Shown: positions 1 to 8,815, counted from the first letter of the stretch. The stretch: DNA of 64,000 bases from Deltaproteobacteria bacterium (GCA_016235345.1 JACRLG010000017.1:51249-115248), one strand, 5' to 3'. Notes: a model not told the origin generated them from the sequence alone. Translations and numbers: made by a program.

Positions 1-2
1 CC

Positions 3-1643
3 GAAGACGCCCACCCGGACGCAGGGAGCCTCTCCGTCACCCTCTCGCCCACCATAATATCGAACCTGAAAAACGCCTTCGATTTCATGCGCCGCTACCC
101 CTACGAGTGCTGGGAACAGAAGCTTTCCCGTGCCGTGGCGGCTTCCGGGTATCTCGCGCTTTCCGGCCATTTCCCAAAGGACGCGGGCGCGGAAAGGGAC
201 GCAAAGGCCCTTATTGGGTCAGTTTTGTCCCAGGCTGCGGACTTTCAGGCCCAAAACGGGGGGATGTGCTACTATACGCCCAAAAACGAGTACGTCTGCC
301 CCTATCTTTCGGCCTACACGGCCCTGGCCTTTTCCTGGCTGACCCAAAACGGGCGCAGGGTTCCCGACGACGTGGACAAAAGGCTTTCCGCCTACCTGGA
401 AAACCTCCTGCGCAAAGACATGTCGCCAGCCCACTACACCCCGGACATGACGGCGGACGTAAGGGCCACGGCTCTTTACGCCCTTTCCAGGCGTGGAAGG
501 ATAAAGCCCGCCGACATCGCGCGATTCGCCCGGTCCGTCCCCAAAATGTCCCTTTTCGGCAAGGCCCAGTTCCTGTCTGCGGCCCTTGCGGCAAAGGCCC
601 CGCAGAAGACCGTGTCGGATATCGCTCTTTCCATCCTTGGCAGGGCCAGCCAAACCAGCGGGCGCATGACCTTCGACGAAAGGCGCGATGAACGCCATTC
701 CTGGATTCTTTCCAGCGGAAACAGGAATGACGCGGCCATTCTTTCGGCCTTCACCGCCCTTTCCCGCACCGCGTACGGCAAGGCCCTTCTGGGCGACGCC
801 CCGGAAAAGCTCGCCCGAAGCCTGGTTCTCGCCGTGGGCGCGGGCGGATTCTGGCCCAGCACCCAGGAAAACGCCTTCGCCATAACGGGGCTTACGGACT
901 ACGCCCGCTTGTTTGAAAAGGCCAAGCCGGACATGCTGGCTGCTGCCCATCTTGGAAACGAGACCCTTGGCCGGGCGACCTTCAACTCCTTTTCCCTGCC
1001 CGCTGTCGAGCTTTCCCGGCCCCTTGCATCAAGCGACATTGGCCTAGCCCAGAATTTTCTGATAGAGAGAAAGGGCGTGGGACGCCTCTATTACACCGCC
1101 CGCGCAAGCTTCGCCCAAAAGGCCGAAAAACCCACGTCCACCAACGCCGGAATCGAGGTGGTCCGGGAATACTCGGTGGAAAGGGACGGAAAGTGGGTTC
1201 TGGCCGGGCGGCCCCTAAGCCTTAAGCGGGGTGATCTGGTGCGGGTGGACCTTTACGTCACGATTCCGGCGGGGCGCTATTACGTTGTGGCGGACGACCC
1301 GGTCCCCGGAGGGCTTGAGCCGGTGAACCGCGATCTTGCCACGGCGTCTGCGGTGGACGCGGCAAAGGCGGAAACCGAGCCCGCGCCCGGCGCTTATTAC
1401 TACAAGTGGCCGGAATGGAACGCCTACGGGTGGAGTCGCTACAGCTTCTACCACCAGGAGTTGAGGCATGATTCGGCAAGGTGGTACTCCGATTATCTCT
1501 CAAAGGGCCGTTACCACCTCTCCTACGTGGCCCAGGCGGTTGCCGCCGGAACATTCACAGCCATGCCCACCCTTGCAAGCGAGATGTACTCGCCCGATGT
1601 TTACGGAAAAGGACTGGCGGAAAAGCTCACCGTCACCGACTGA
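3..1643 (+). CDS. Bacterial alpha-2-macroglobulin family protein, C-terminal part (5' truncated by window edge)
   Basis: The reading frame is open from the first bases of the window, so the start lies upstream and only the C-terminal ~545 residues are present. Bacterial alpha-2-macroglobulins are periplasmic, usually lipid-anchored protease traps. A Cys-Gln thioester forms a covalent bond with the attacking protease. The thioester motif is visible as YEC-WEQ (Cys codon 108-110, Gln codon 117-119), matching the family CxEQ consensus. It is followed by an alpha-helical thioester domain (repeated YALSRRG- and ALSRTAYG-type helices) and a C-terminal receptor-binding-like beta domain with the family-typical YYYKWPEW stretch. 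The usual partner pbpC is not downstream; a yajD-like gene follows at once. The family call is firm. Protease trapping is inferred from the retained thioester. Confidence 0.88.
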   Translation, partial: EDAHPDAGSLSVTLSPTIISNLKNAFDFMRRYPYECWEQKLSRAVAASGYLALSGHFPKDAGAERDAKALIGSVLSQAADFQAQNGGMCYYTPKNEYVCPYLSAYTALAFSWLTQNGRRVPDDVDKRLSAYLENLLRKDMSPAHYTPDMTADVRATALYALSRRGRIKPADIARFARSVPKMSLFGKAQFLSAALAAKAPQKTVSDIALSILGRASQTSGRMTFDERRDERHSWILSSGNRNDAAILSAFTALSRTAYGKALLGDAPEKLARSLVLAVGAGGFWPSTQENAFAITGLTDYARLFEKAKPDMLAAAHLGNETLGRATFNSFSLPAVELSRPLASSDIGLAQNFLIERKGVGRLYYTARASFAQKAEKPTSTNAGIEVVREYSVERDGKWVLAGRPLSLKRGDLVRVDLYVTIPAGRYYVVADDPVPGGLEPVNRDLATASAVDAAKAETEPAPGAYYYKWPEWNAYGWSRYSFYHQELRHDSARWYSDYLSKGRYHLSYVAQAVAAGTFTAMPTLASEMYSPDVYGKGLAEKLTVTD

Positions 1644-1664
1644 TCACGAAAAATGAGGATCACC

Positions 1665-2039
1665 ATGAGTACGCCGGATGAAAAAGACGCGACCCTGGAC
1701 GCAATTTTGAGGGAGCAGAGAAGCCGGGAGCAGGGCTATCGGGAAAAGGCCCTCAAGATGTTTCCCTGGATATGCGGAAGGTGCGCAAGGGAGTTCGAGG
1801 GAAAAAGGGTCAAGGAACTCACCGTCCATCACAAGGACCACAACCACGACAACAACCCGGCTGACGGCAGCAACTGGGAGCTTCTGTGCCTCTACTGCCA
1901 CGAAAACGAGCACGAAAGGCACAAGGTGGCGGACGCCTCGGCAGCCGAAGCGCCCGGCAGAAAGCCCCCCAAAAGCCGCCCCATTCCCGGCGACTCGCCC
2001 TTTGCCGGGCTTGCGGATTTGATGAAAAAAAAGGGGTAG
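1665..2039 (+). CDS. yajD: YajD-family HNH nuclease
   Basis: Small HNH-fold protein of the YajD family, predicted to be a metal-dependent nuclease; its biological substrate is not established. The zinc-knuckle cysteines are in CGRCAREFEG near the N-terminus and CLYCHENEHERH near the middle. The catalytic-type histidines are in TVHHKDHNHDNN, with the NW-LL-LYCH block typical of YajD. I chose ATG 1665 over the in-frame ATG 1653, because GAGGA at 1655-1659 gives a ribosome site five bases before 1665 and nothing comparable precedes 1653. The C-terminal 35 residues are Pro/Lys-rich and probably disordered. It sits 21 bases after the macroglobulin stop and may be cotranscribed with it. Confidence 0.8.
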   Translation: MSTPDEKDATLDAILREQRSREQGYREKALKMFPWICGRCAREFEGKRVKELTVHHKDHNHDNNPADGSNWELLCLYCHENEHERHKVADASAAEAPGRKPPKSRPIPGDSPFAGLADLMKKKG

Positions 2040-2072
2040 CGAAAACGGGCCGTTTTGCGCCGAAGGATCGTC

Positions 2073-2294
2073 ATGGAAGCCCATACCTGGGCCGGATTCC
2101 TCAATAATCCGGTAAAAATCATGGACAAGGTCTGCAACGGCCACGCGCCCGCAATCGTCACCCGCAAAAACGGCGAGGCCGTGGTCATAATGAGCCTATC
2201 CGACTACGAGGCGCTTTCGGAAACCGCCTGTCTTCTGCGGAGCCCCAAAAACGCAAGAAGGCTTCTGAACTCCGTCGCTTGCCTTGAAAGCTGA
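2073..2294 (+). CDS. YefM/Phd-type antitoxin-like protein, without adjacent toxin
   Basis: 73-residue protein matching YefM. The core HAPAIVTRKNGEAVVIMSL, then the SDYEALSETACLLRSP and NARRLLNS blocks, align almost without gaps with the YefM antitoxin. ATG 2073 was chosen because it gives exactly YefM's 26 residues before the HAP motif and has GAAGGA just upstream. The first ~15 residues (MEAHTWAGFLNN) diverge from the usual SYSEAR DNA-binding start, and the C-terminal toxin-neutralising tail is shorter than in YefM. No YoeB- or RelE-type gene follows; the next gene is a response regulator 30 bases on. It may be an orphan antitoxin, a decayed module or a repurposed repressor. Confidence 0.75.
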   Translation: MEAHTWAGFLNNPVKIMDKVCNGHAPAIVTRKNGEAVVIMSLSDYEALSETACLLRSPKNARRLLNSVACLES

Positions 2295-2324
2295 CGCGCG
2301 CAAAAAAATTCCCGGAGACGCCCC

Positions 2325-3041
2325 ATGCGGGAGACCATCCTGGTGGTGGAGGACGAGCCCTCCATAGCCGACGTCATAACCTACGCCCTGTCCTCCGAGG
2401 GCTTTTCCCCGGTGTGGGTGAAAACCGGGGGCGAGGCGCTCCTTGCCCTTTCGGGCGGGGTTTCCATGATAATTCTGGACCTGGGCCTTCCCGACGTGTC
2501 CGGCTTCGACCTCTTGAAGGCCGTGAGAAGGGAGCGCCCGGTGCCGGTGATAATAGTCACCGCCAGAAACCAGGAAACCGACAAGGTGGTGGGCCTGGAA
2601 CTGGGCGCTGACGACTACGTGGTGAAGCCCTTCAGCCCCCGCGAACTAACCGCCAGGGTTCGGGCGGTTCTGCGCCGGGCCGCCGAAAGCGGCCAAGGGG
2701 AGGTCTTCTGCGACGCGCCCCATGCGGCGGCCCACCCGGCCACGCCCTTCCGGGTGGACCAGGCCAGGTTTTCCATCTCCTATTTCGGCCACCCGCTTCC
2801 ACTGTCGCGCCAGGAGTTCAGGCTTCTGGCCCTTCTTCTCCAGAACCCGGGCAGGGTCTTCACCAGGGACAACCTTCTGGACCTTGTCTGGAACGGCACC
2901 CTCATGTCCGGCGACCGCACCGTGGACTCCCACATAAAAAGCATCCGCAAGAAATTGAAAGCCGTGCGCGGGGACATGGAGCCCATCGTCACACACAGGG
3001 GCTGGGGCTATTCGGTGAGCGACAGGCTTTTGGAAGACTGA
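2325..3041 (+). CDS. creB: OmpR-family response regulator CreB
   Basis: Two-component response regulator of 238 residues. An N-terminal receiver domain has the acidic pair in VVEDEPS, phospho-acceptor Asp52 in IILDLGLPD, a switch Thr in VTARNQ, and Lys in VVKPFSP. A C-terminal winged-helix DNA-binding domain of the OmpR/PhoB type ends in THRGWGYSV. It is six bases upstream of a CreC-type kinase, which is followed by creD, so CreB is preferred over KdpE or a generic OmpR-type name. In E. coli CreB activates its regulon through direct TTCAC repeats, and such a repeat lies before creD here. The spacer before the start has a purine-rich CCCGGAG site. The two-component pair is certain; the Cre assignment rests on synteny plus the box. 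Confidence 0.85.
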   Translation: MRETILVVEDEPSIADVITYALSSEGFSPVWVKTGGEALLALSGGVSMIILDLGLPDVSGFDLLKAVRRERPVPVIIVTARNQETDKVVGLELGADDYVVKPFSPRELTARVRAVLRRAAESGQGEVFCDAPHAAAHPATPFRVDQARFSISYFGHPLPLSRQEFRLLALLLQNPGRVFTRDNLLDLVWNGTLMSGDRTVDSHIKSIRKKLKAVRGDMEPIVTHRGWGYSVSDRLLED

Positions 3042-3047
3042 TCCCGA

Positions 3048-4481
3048 ATGAAAATCCAGACCCGCATCATTTTGAGCATACTTGCGGTAACGGCCTTCGG
3101 GTTCATCAACTTCACCCAGTGGATCGTGAATGATCTGGGCCCCCAGTACCGCAAGGTGACGGAAGAGCCCCTGGTGGACCTCGCCAGGGTTCTGGCCGGA
3201 ATCGCCGGGGCTTCGGCCCGGGACGATAGGCTTGACAGGGAGCTTTTCCGCCAGAGTTTCGCGCACATCAAAAACCTGCCCTTTTCCGCCCGGATTTACG
3301 ATTACGACAAGACCGGCGTGGACCTTGAAGTTTACCTCACGGACGCCACGGGGCTCGTTGTCTTCGATTCCCTGGGGGAAAGCGAGGGCCTCGATTTTTC
3401 CCGGAAAAACGACGTGTTCCTTACCCTGAAAGGCCTCTACGGCGCGCGCACGTCCCACAGGCAGCATAACGGCGTGGATTACTCGGTGATGTACGTGGCG
3501 GCCCCGGTTTTGGGCCGGGGCGGGACGATCGGGGTGCTCTCGGTGGGCAAGCCCACGCGCACCTCCAACCTTTTCGTGGCCCGGTCCAAGAGGAAAATCA
3601 TGCTGGCCGGGGTGATGATCTTCGGGGCTGTGATACTTCTGGGAGCCTTGGTGTCGCTCATGATAACCGGCCCCATAAAGCGTCTCACCGCCTACGCCCA
3701 GGCCGTGCGGGACGGCCTGCGCCCGCCCCTGCCCAAATTCGGGAAAAACGAGACCGGGCAGCTGGCCGAGGCCTTCGAGCAGATGAGAAACGCCCTGGAA
3801 GACCGCCAATACGTTGAAAACTACGTCTCAACCCTGACCCATGAGATAAAAAGCCCCCTTGCCGCCATAAGCGGGGCGGCGGAACTTCTGACCGAGGACA
3901 TGGAGCCTGATCAGAGGCGGCGCTTCATGGCCAACATACGAACCGAGGCCCAAAGAATAGAATCCGTCATCCAGAAGCTATTGGTTCTCTCGCGCCTGGA
4001 AAGCGGAAGAATCCCGGAAAAGCCGGTAACGATAGCCTTGGGCGGGCTTGTGGGTGAAATTTTGGAGGCCCTCTGCGTGGCAGTAAAGGAAAAGGGACTT
4101 GAAATCGAGACCACCGGCGACCTTGACGCTACGATCATCGCCGACAGGTTTCTGATACATCACGCCGTCATCAACCTTGTCCAGAACGCCGTGGATTTTT
4201 CGCCCGAAAAGGGCAAAATCGCCATAAACGTGTCAGCCGAAGGAGGGGCGGTGTCGCTTTCCGTGCGGGACGCCGGCCCCGGAATCGCCGAATACGCCCT
4301 TCCCAGGGTCTTCGAGCGATTCTACTCCCTGCCCCGCCCGGACACCTCCCGCAAGGGCACGGGCCTTGGGCTCTGCCTTGCCAGGGAGGCCGCCCTTCTG
4401 CACGGAGGCGACGTCACCATAAAAAACGCCCCCGAAAGGGGCGTCATCGCCACCCTGCGGCTTCCCCGCCACGGTGGCTGA
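3048..4481 (+). CDS. creC: Sensor histidine kinase CreC
   Basis: Inner-membrane sensor kinase of 477 residues, close to E. coli CreC (474). An N-terminal membrane segment (residues ~6-26) is followed by a periplasmic sensor region (~27-180), a second membrane segment (~183-205) and HAMP (ITGPIKRLTAYAQAVRDG). The dimerisation/phosphorylation helix has His265 in TLTHEIKSPLAAIS. The ATPase domain has an N box (NLVQNAVDFS), a G1 box (DAGPGIAEY) and a G2 box (KGTGLGLCLA). It begins six bases after creB and ends before a spacer carrying the cre box. All catalytic boxes are intact, so it should autophosphorylate and act on CreB. The signal is unknown. Confidence 0.88.
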   Translation: MKIQTRIILSILAVTAFGFINFTQWIVNDLGPQYRKVTEEPLVDLARVLAGIAGASARDDRLDRELFRQSFAHIKNLPFSARIYDYDKTGVDLEVYLTDATGLVVFDSLGESEGLDFSRKNDVFLTLKGLYGARTSHRQHNGVDYSVMYVAAPVLGRGGTIGVLSVGKPTRTSNLFVARSKRKIMLAGVMIFGAVILLGALVSLMITGPIKRLTAYAQAVRDGLRPPLPKFGKNETGQLAEAFEQMRNALEDRQYVENYVSTLTHEIKSPLAAISGAAELLTEDMEPDQRRRFMANIRTEAQRIESVIQKLLVLSRLESGRIPEKPVTIALGGLVGEILEALCVAVKEKGLEIETTGDLDATIIADRFLIHHAVINLVQNAVDFSPEKGKIAINVSAEGGAVSLSVRDAGPGIAEYALPRVFERFYSLPRPDTSRKGTGLGLCLAREAALLHGGDVTIKNAPERGVIATLRLPRHGG

Positions 4482-4514
4482 CCTTATAGCCCACCCTGTC
4501 GCAAACTTCTCCTT

Positions 4515-4530
4515 TTCACATTGTTTTCAC
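4515..4530 (+). promoter_or_regulatory. CreB-binding direct repeat (cre tag) upstream of creD
   Basis: The sequence is TTCAC at 4515-4519, six bases, then TTCAC at 4526-4530. This is an exact match to the TTCAC-N6-TTCAC tag described for CreB-regulated promoters in enterobacteria. It lies 115 bases before the chosen creD start and 34 bases after the creC stop, so creD probably has its own CreB-activated promoter. The match is seen; function is inferred from the neighbouring creBC genes. Confidence 0.7.
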
Positions 4531-4644
4531 ACGCTTTTCCCCAAGGGTTCATCCGCCCGTCCCATACGCCTGTTAAACTTTCCCTTGAACATGGCCGGAA
4601 ACCCCATCGCCCCGGCCCAAACCACAAGGAAAAGGATTACGCCA

Positions 4645-6135
4645 ATGTCAGCCAACGCCAAAGCCATGGGAAGCGTCCGCCGGGTTTTCTCCCCCACGGT
4701 GTCCAAATTGATCCTTATCGCGATTCTGACCTTTTTGCTCCAGGTTCCGGCCTGCCACATAATGTCCCTTTCCCAGGAAAGGCAGTACAGGAAGAGCAGG
4801 GTGGAGGAGGAGATCATAGGCAAGCTGGGCGGCCAGCAGCAGATTGAAGGCCCCATGATTTCAATACCCTACGTCGTAAGGACCAAAACCGAGACCGTGA
4901 GCGTGGACCCTCTCACCAACAAGAGCGAAAAACGCGTCGAGGAAAACATCGAAACCCACCAGATAAGAGTGATGCCCGAGGAACTCGACATAAGGGGCAC
5001 GCTCAAAACCGAGTTCCGCGCAAGGGGCATCTACAGGGTGCCGGTTTACAGGAGCGACCTTACCCTCACGGGCTGGTTTTCGCCCCCCGACACCACAAGC
5101 CTTCTGGGTCCGAGCCAGGCCAAGGCCATAACCGAAATACAATGGGACAAGGCCAGCCTGAGCGTTTCCGTAAGCGGCCTTGAAGGATTGAGAAGCCACA
5201 TAAAAGGGCTTTTCAATCAGAATGAGGTGTCCTTAAAGCCCGAAATTTCAAAGCGCCCCTCGGCTGACAGTACGCCGGAATGCGCCGCCCGCCGCGTTTC
5301 CGGCACCACCGGGGCGTCCGTGGCCTTTGACCCTGCGGCAAAACGACTGCCCTTCAAGCTCACCCTGTCCATTGAAGGGGCCAAGGGCCTGCGGTTCGTG
5401 CCCGTGGGGCTGGTGACCACTGCGGCCCTTTCCTCGGATTGGGCGCATCCGAGCTTTGACGGAACCTTCCTGCCCCAGGCACGCTCCATAACGGCCAAGG
5501 GTTTTACGGCGGACTGGAAGGTGCTGGACTTAAACACCAATTTTCCCGCGTCCTGGCTGGACGACGCCCTTTTCTCACAGCTTTCGGAAAGCGGTTTCGG
5601 GGTCAACCTTGCCGAACCGGTGAACGACTCCCTGCTTTTCGAGCGGGCCGCCAAGTACTGCCTGCTCTTCGTGGTCCTGACCTTCTTTTCGCTCTTCGTG
5701 TCGGAACTTTTGTCCAAGGCCAGGCTCCATTTCATCCAGTACCTTCTGCCCGGCCTGGCCGTGGTGATGTTCTACCTGCTCCTTCTGGCCCTTTCCGAGC
5801 ACGTGGGCTTCAATGCCGCCTACGGGGCCGCAGCCTTGGCGGTGGTTCTTCTCATCACGGTCTACGTTTCGGGAATCATGAGGCGGGCCGCCCTGGGGCT
5901 GGTCACGGGCGGTGTGCTGGCGATTTTATACGGATACTGGTTCGTGATACTTCAGATGGAGGATTACTCGCTTCTGTGCGGAAGCCTTGGGACCTTCGCC
6001 CTTCTGGCCTCGGTGATGCTGGGCACCAGGAAGCTCGACTGGAAAAGCCTGGACACGCGCCTCAGCAACCTCTCGCAGACGGACCCCGATGAACCCGGTG
6101 CGCACGAGCCGGACGGGCCGGTAAACGTCCCGTAA
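4645..6135 (+). CDS. creD: Inner membrane protein CreD
   Basis: CreD-family membrane protein of 496 residues (E. coli CreD is 450). An N-terminal membrane anchor (SKLILIAILTFLLQVPACHI) precedes the family hallmark RVEEEIIGKLGGQQQIEGPMISIPY. A large periplasmic beta-rich domain follows, then six or so membrane helices in the last third. The frame is open back to 4474, but ATG 4645 is preferred. AAAGGA lies eight bases upstream, and the extra N-terminal residues would translate the cre box and have no CreD counterpart. CreD is the main output of CreBC in E. coli and affects envelope integrity and beta-lactam tolerance; its biochemical role is unknown. Confidence 0.85.
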   Translation: MSANAKAMGSVRRVFSPTVSKLILIAILTFLLQVPACHIMSLSQERQYRKSRVEEEIIGKLGGQQQIEGPMISIPYVVRTKTETVSVDPLTNKSEKRVEENIETHQIRVMPEELDIRGTLKTEFRARGIYRVPVYRSDLTLTGWFSPPDTTSLLGPSQAKAITEIQWDKASLSVSVSGLEGLRSHIKGLFNQNEVSLKPEISKRPSADSTPECAARRVSGTTGASVAFDPAAKRLPFKLTLSIEGAKGLRFVPVGLVTTAALSSDWAHPSFDGTFLPQARSITAKGFTADWKVLDLNTNFPASWLDDALFSQLSESGFGVNLAEPVNDSLLFERAAKYCLLFVVLTFFSLFVSELLSKARLHFIQYLLPGLAVVMFYLLLLALSEHVGFNAAYGAAALAVVLLITVYVSGIMRRAALGLVTGGVLAILYGYWFVILQMEDYSLLCGSLGTFALLASVMLGTRKLDWKSLDTRLSNLSQTDPDEPGAHEPDGPVNVP

Positions 6136-6142
6136 ACGGGCA

Positions 6143-6187
6143 GGGCGGCGCGGGCTGATCCGGTTTAATCAGGGTCCCGCGCCGCCC
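6143..6187. terminator. Hairpin between convergent creD and Fe-S gene
   Basis: Perfect 12-bp inverted repeat, GGGCGGCGCGGG at 6143-6154 against its complement at 6176-6187, with an inner CTGAT/ATCAG pair in the loop. It sits eight bases after creD and 44 bases beyond the stop of the convergent gene. There is no long T-run, so it may act as a bidirectional hairpin terminator or an mRNA 3' stabiliser. Confidence 0.55.
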
Positions 6188-6230
6188 TATCATGCGCCGA
6201 CGGAAAGTCGCCGCTACCGATAATTCCACA

Positions 6231-7424
6231 TCACAGGGATTTCGCCACCCGGCCTGCGTCCATCTTTTTTACGGCAAGGGGAAGGCGTTTGGCGAAGGCC
6301 TTCATCACGGAGGGAATCATCCCGGAAATGGGGGTGGTGATGTCGTCGCCGAATGCCCTTAAAAGCTCTTCGGGCATGTAGCGGAGTTTGACGCCCCTTA
6401 TCCAGCTCTGGGGGGCCATGGTGAGGTAGCAGCCGGGGCAGTTCAAGGCGGTCTCCTTTACTCCCGCCGCCTTTATCTCCCTGAATTTGTCGGCCTGCCG
6501 CCTTATCACGCCGCCCACCTTGAAGTCCCGCGCTATGCTGGCGGCCCCGCAGGACAGGGCGCAGGAGCGGTTGTGTTGGAGTTCGACGAAATCGCCGCCC
6601 GCCGCCTTGTAGATTTTGCGCAGAATCTCGCCGAAGTTCTCTCCAAGCTCGGAAACGTAGCAGGATTCCTGGATGGCGGCCTTGAACATTATGGGATTTT
6701 TAAGGGTCAGTTCGCCCGCCTCGAATTTTTCCAGAAGCCACTGATAGATGGAGATTGTTTCAAAGGGCAGGGCCCTGCCCGCCACCTGGGGTATGATTTT
6801 GCTGAGATAGGTGCAGCAGGAGCCGCAGTAGCAGACAACCCGGTCTGTTTTGAGAAGATCGAGGGCCGAGACCAGCCGCTCTGTGTTGGCCGTGAAGGCC
6901 TCCCACTGGCCGCTTCGATAGTGAAGCTCCCCGCAGCAGAGGTGCGACGGGGAAAACTTGGGAAGGCCCGCCAGCACCTTTGAGTTTTCCAGGTCCTTTG
7001 CGAAATTCCGGCCTATGCAGCCGATCCACAGAACTTCCTTGGAGGGCTTGGGAGGCTCGCCCCATTTTTTGAGGATTTCCCGGTCAGGGCCGGGAAGCCC
7101 GGCGTAGAGGTCCTGAAAAAAATTCGGGCCGGGCGCTCCCTGGAGCATGTACGGCAAAAACGCGGGGACGGTTTTTTTTCGGTCAGCCTGCTCGGAGACC
7201 CTTTGAAGGATCAGCTCGTAAGGCCTAAGGCCGTTGGGGCAGAAGCCGTTGCAGCTCATGCAGAGGGTGCACTCCGAAAGGACCCGTGCCGTGGGCTCTC
7301 CGGCTTGCAGGCGATTCACCTCCAGCCTCGCCTCCTTCGCCCCCATCTTCATCACCGGGCATTTCGAGAGGCAGATTCCGCATTGGTTGCATTTTTCCCA
7401 GTCGCAGCAGTCGATATAGGACAC
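6231..7424 (-). CDS. HdrD/GlpC-like (Fe-S)-binding protein with two CCG domains
   Basis: Cytoplasmic electron-transfer protein of 397 residues. Two [4Fe-4S] motifs lie near the N-terminus (CNQCGICLSKCPV and CTLCMSCNGFCPN). Two cysteine-rich CCG domains follow (LCCGELHY with CYCGSCC; SCALSCGAAS with NCPGCYLTM), as in heterodisulfide reductase subunit D, GlpC and LutA. The chosen start is GTG 7424, because GGAGGA at 7428-7433 lies just before it. The longer ATG 7442 form would place that ribosome site inside the gene and has none of its own. No Hdr partner subunit or flavoprotein lies beside it. The next upstream gene on the strand also carries two [4Fe-4S] clusters, so the two may share a redox role. 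Substrate unknown. Confidence 0.82.
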   Translation of the reverse strand: MSYIDCCDWEKCNQCGICLSKCPVMKMGAKEARLEVNRLQAGEPTARVLSECTLCMSCNGFCPNGLRPYELILQRVSEQADRKKTVPAFLPYMLQGAPGPNFFQDLYAGLPGPDREILKKWGEPPKPSKEVLWIGCIGRNFAKDLENSKVLAGLPKFSPSHLCCGELHYRSGQWEAFTANTERLVSALDLLKTDRVVCYCGSCCTYLSKIIPQVAGRALPFETISIYQWLLEKFEAGELTLKNPIMFKAAIQESCYVSELGENFGEILRKIYKAAGGDFVELQHNRSCALSCGAASIARDFKVGGVIRRQADKFREIKAAGVKETALNCPGCYLTMAPQSWIRGVKLRYMPEELLRAFGDDITTPISGMIPSVMKAFAKRLPLAVKKMDAGRVAKSL

Positions 7425-7610
7425 GTTTCCTCCAATCCTCATGTAAAAAAATCCGTGCGCAGAAACGCAAGATGCGCTTTTGCAGCAAAACAGCGAAAAT
7501 GGATTTCAGCGGGATTTTCCGGTGCGTGGGCATATTCTTATGACGCAACGCGGCATGAAGTCAAGAACTTAGCGGAATTTTTCAGGGGATTTGGGGCTTA
7601 TAAATTGGAA

Positions 7611-8732
7611 TCAGTGCGAAGCCCTTCTTATGAAGTTGAGGGTCCGTCCTTTGAGGGAGATTGCGTCTTCCGGGCACATTTCCTGGCAGCAATAGCAATT
7701 TATGCATATCTTCTTGTCAACGCCCGGGTATTCCCCTTCTTTCATTTTCATTGCCCCCACAGGGCAATGCCTTGAGCACAGTCCGCACTTTTTGCACAAA
7801 CCGTGGTCAATTTCCGGCAGGCAGTTGATCCAGCGGGCCAGAAACCGGTTCAGAACAAGGCCCGCCACGCCGGGCGTAAAGGTGGCCGGCATTTTGAAAT
7901 CGGTTAAGGGTTTGATTTCCTTGTTTAACCGGATATGGTTTATATCAATTTTTCCGAGCCCCCTTTCCCCGGCCACAGCCAGGTGCAAAATGGACCCGGG
8001 GTTGTGGCCTGTCATGTAAATTGCGGCCGCATCCAGGCAGACGGCGTTTGGGCTTGCAAGTATCTTTCCCAAGTGCCGCAATTTTCCGTGATGCGGCCCG
8101 TTGCCCTCCATTGCGACAACGGCGTCCATAATGTTCAGATCCGGGGGGCGGATCGAAAAAATGTGAACCAGGGCTTGTGCAAACCTTTGCTGCGTGGCGG
8201 CCTTTGAATGAACGCGCATTTTATCGCCCCCGACCACGTATCCGAAGGTATTCTTTATTGCTCCCGTATAAAAAGTAAGTCCGTGGGTCTTGAGTTTGGG
8301 AAGGTTGATTACAAGGTCGGCGGACAGCACCTCTTCCGCGATCATTACATGGGGGATATCGGCGGAAGGCAGTTCGTGCCTTACCGGACTGCGCCCGAGA
8401 TGTATGAAACAGTCCCCCGCCGCCTCGGCGATTCCGGCAATTTTCGCGGCTTTTTGTGTTCTGCCGTAACCGAAAACGCCCGAATTGTCGCCAACCATTA
8501 CCAGGGCGCCTTCTTCCGAAAGCTTTTTCACGACGGCCCTCACAAGCGCGGGATGGGTGGTCACTCCCTTTTCCGGCGGCTCCCCGGCCAGTATGTTCGG
8601 TTTTACCAGGACCTTCTTATCTTTCAGTTCAAGGGGAAATTCTTCAAAAATGGCATCAACCGTCACCGAAAGGGATTTGTCCTCATATGAGGCATCGAAC
8701 ACCATGACCCGGTTGTCTTCACTTCTCCCCAT
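7611..8732 (-). CDS. DUF362 domain protein with C-terminal 2x[4Fe-4S] ferredoxin domain
   Basis: 373-residue protein. A DUF362 domain spans roughly residues 10-290 (VLVKPNILAGEPPEKGVTTHP, KLKTHGLTFYTGAIKN and VVGGDKMRVH are family-typical). A bacterial ferredoxin domain with CKKCGLCSRHCPVGAMK and CINCYCCQEMCPEDAIS ends the protein. DUF362 proteins are common in anaerobes but their reaction is not established. Start ATG 8732 is supported by AAAGGG at 8740-8745, seven bases upstream; in-frame ATGs at 8738 and farther up are less well placed. It is transcribed in the same direction as the CCG protein 186 bases downstream and the GMC oxidoreductase upstream. Confidence 0.8.
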   Translation of the reverse strand: MGRSEDNRVMVFDASYEDKSLSVTVDAIFEEFPLELKDKKVLVKPNILAGEPPEKGVTTHPALVRAVVKKLSEEGALVMVGDNSGVFGYGRTQKAAKIAGIAEAAGDCFIHLGRSPVRHELPSADIPHVMIAEEVLSADLVINLPKLKTHGLTFYTGAIKNTFGYVVGGDKMRVHSKAATQQRFAQALVHIFSIRPPDLNIMDAVVAMEGNGPHHGKLRHLGKILASPNAVCLDAAAIYMTGHNPGSILHLAVAGERGLGKIDINHIRLNKEIKPLTDFKMPATFTPGVAGLVLNRFLARWINCLPEIDHGLCKKCGLCSRHCPVGAMKMKEGEYPGVDKKICINCYCCQEMCPEDAISLKGRTLNFIRRASH

Positions 8733-8815
8733 TTCCATTCCCTTTCGCATGGTCATGCCGGGTATATATAAAAAGCCCTTCCGATAAACCGGAACCATCG
8801 TCCTGCCTTTTGCAA

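Noticed and set aside
2646..3809. Long minus-strand open frame across creB/creC
   Set aside because: Shadow of two genes with complete two-component motifs; no family resemblance of its own.
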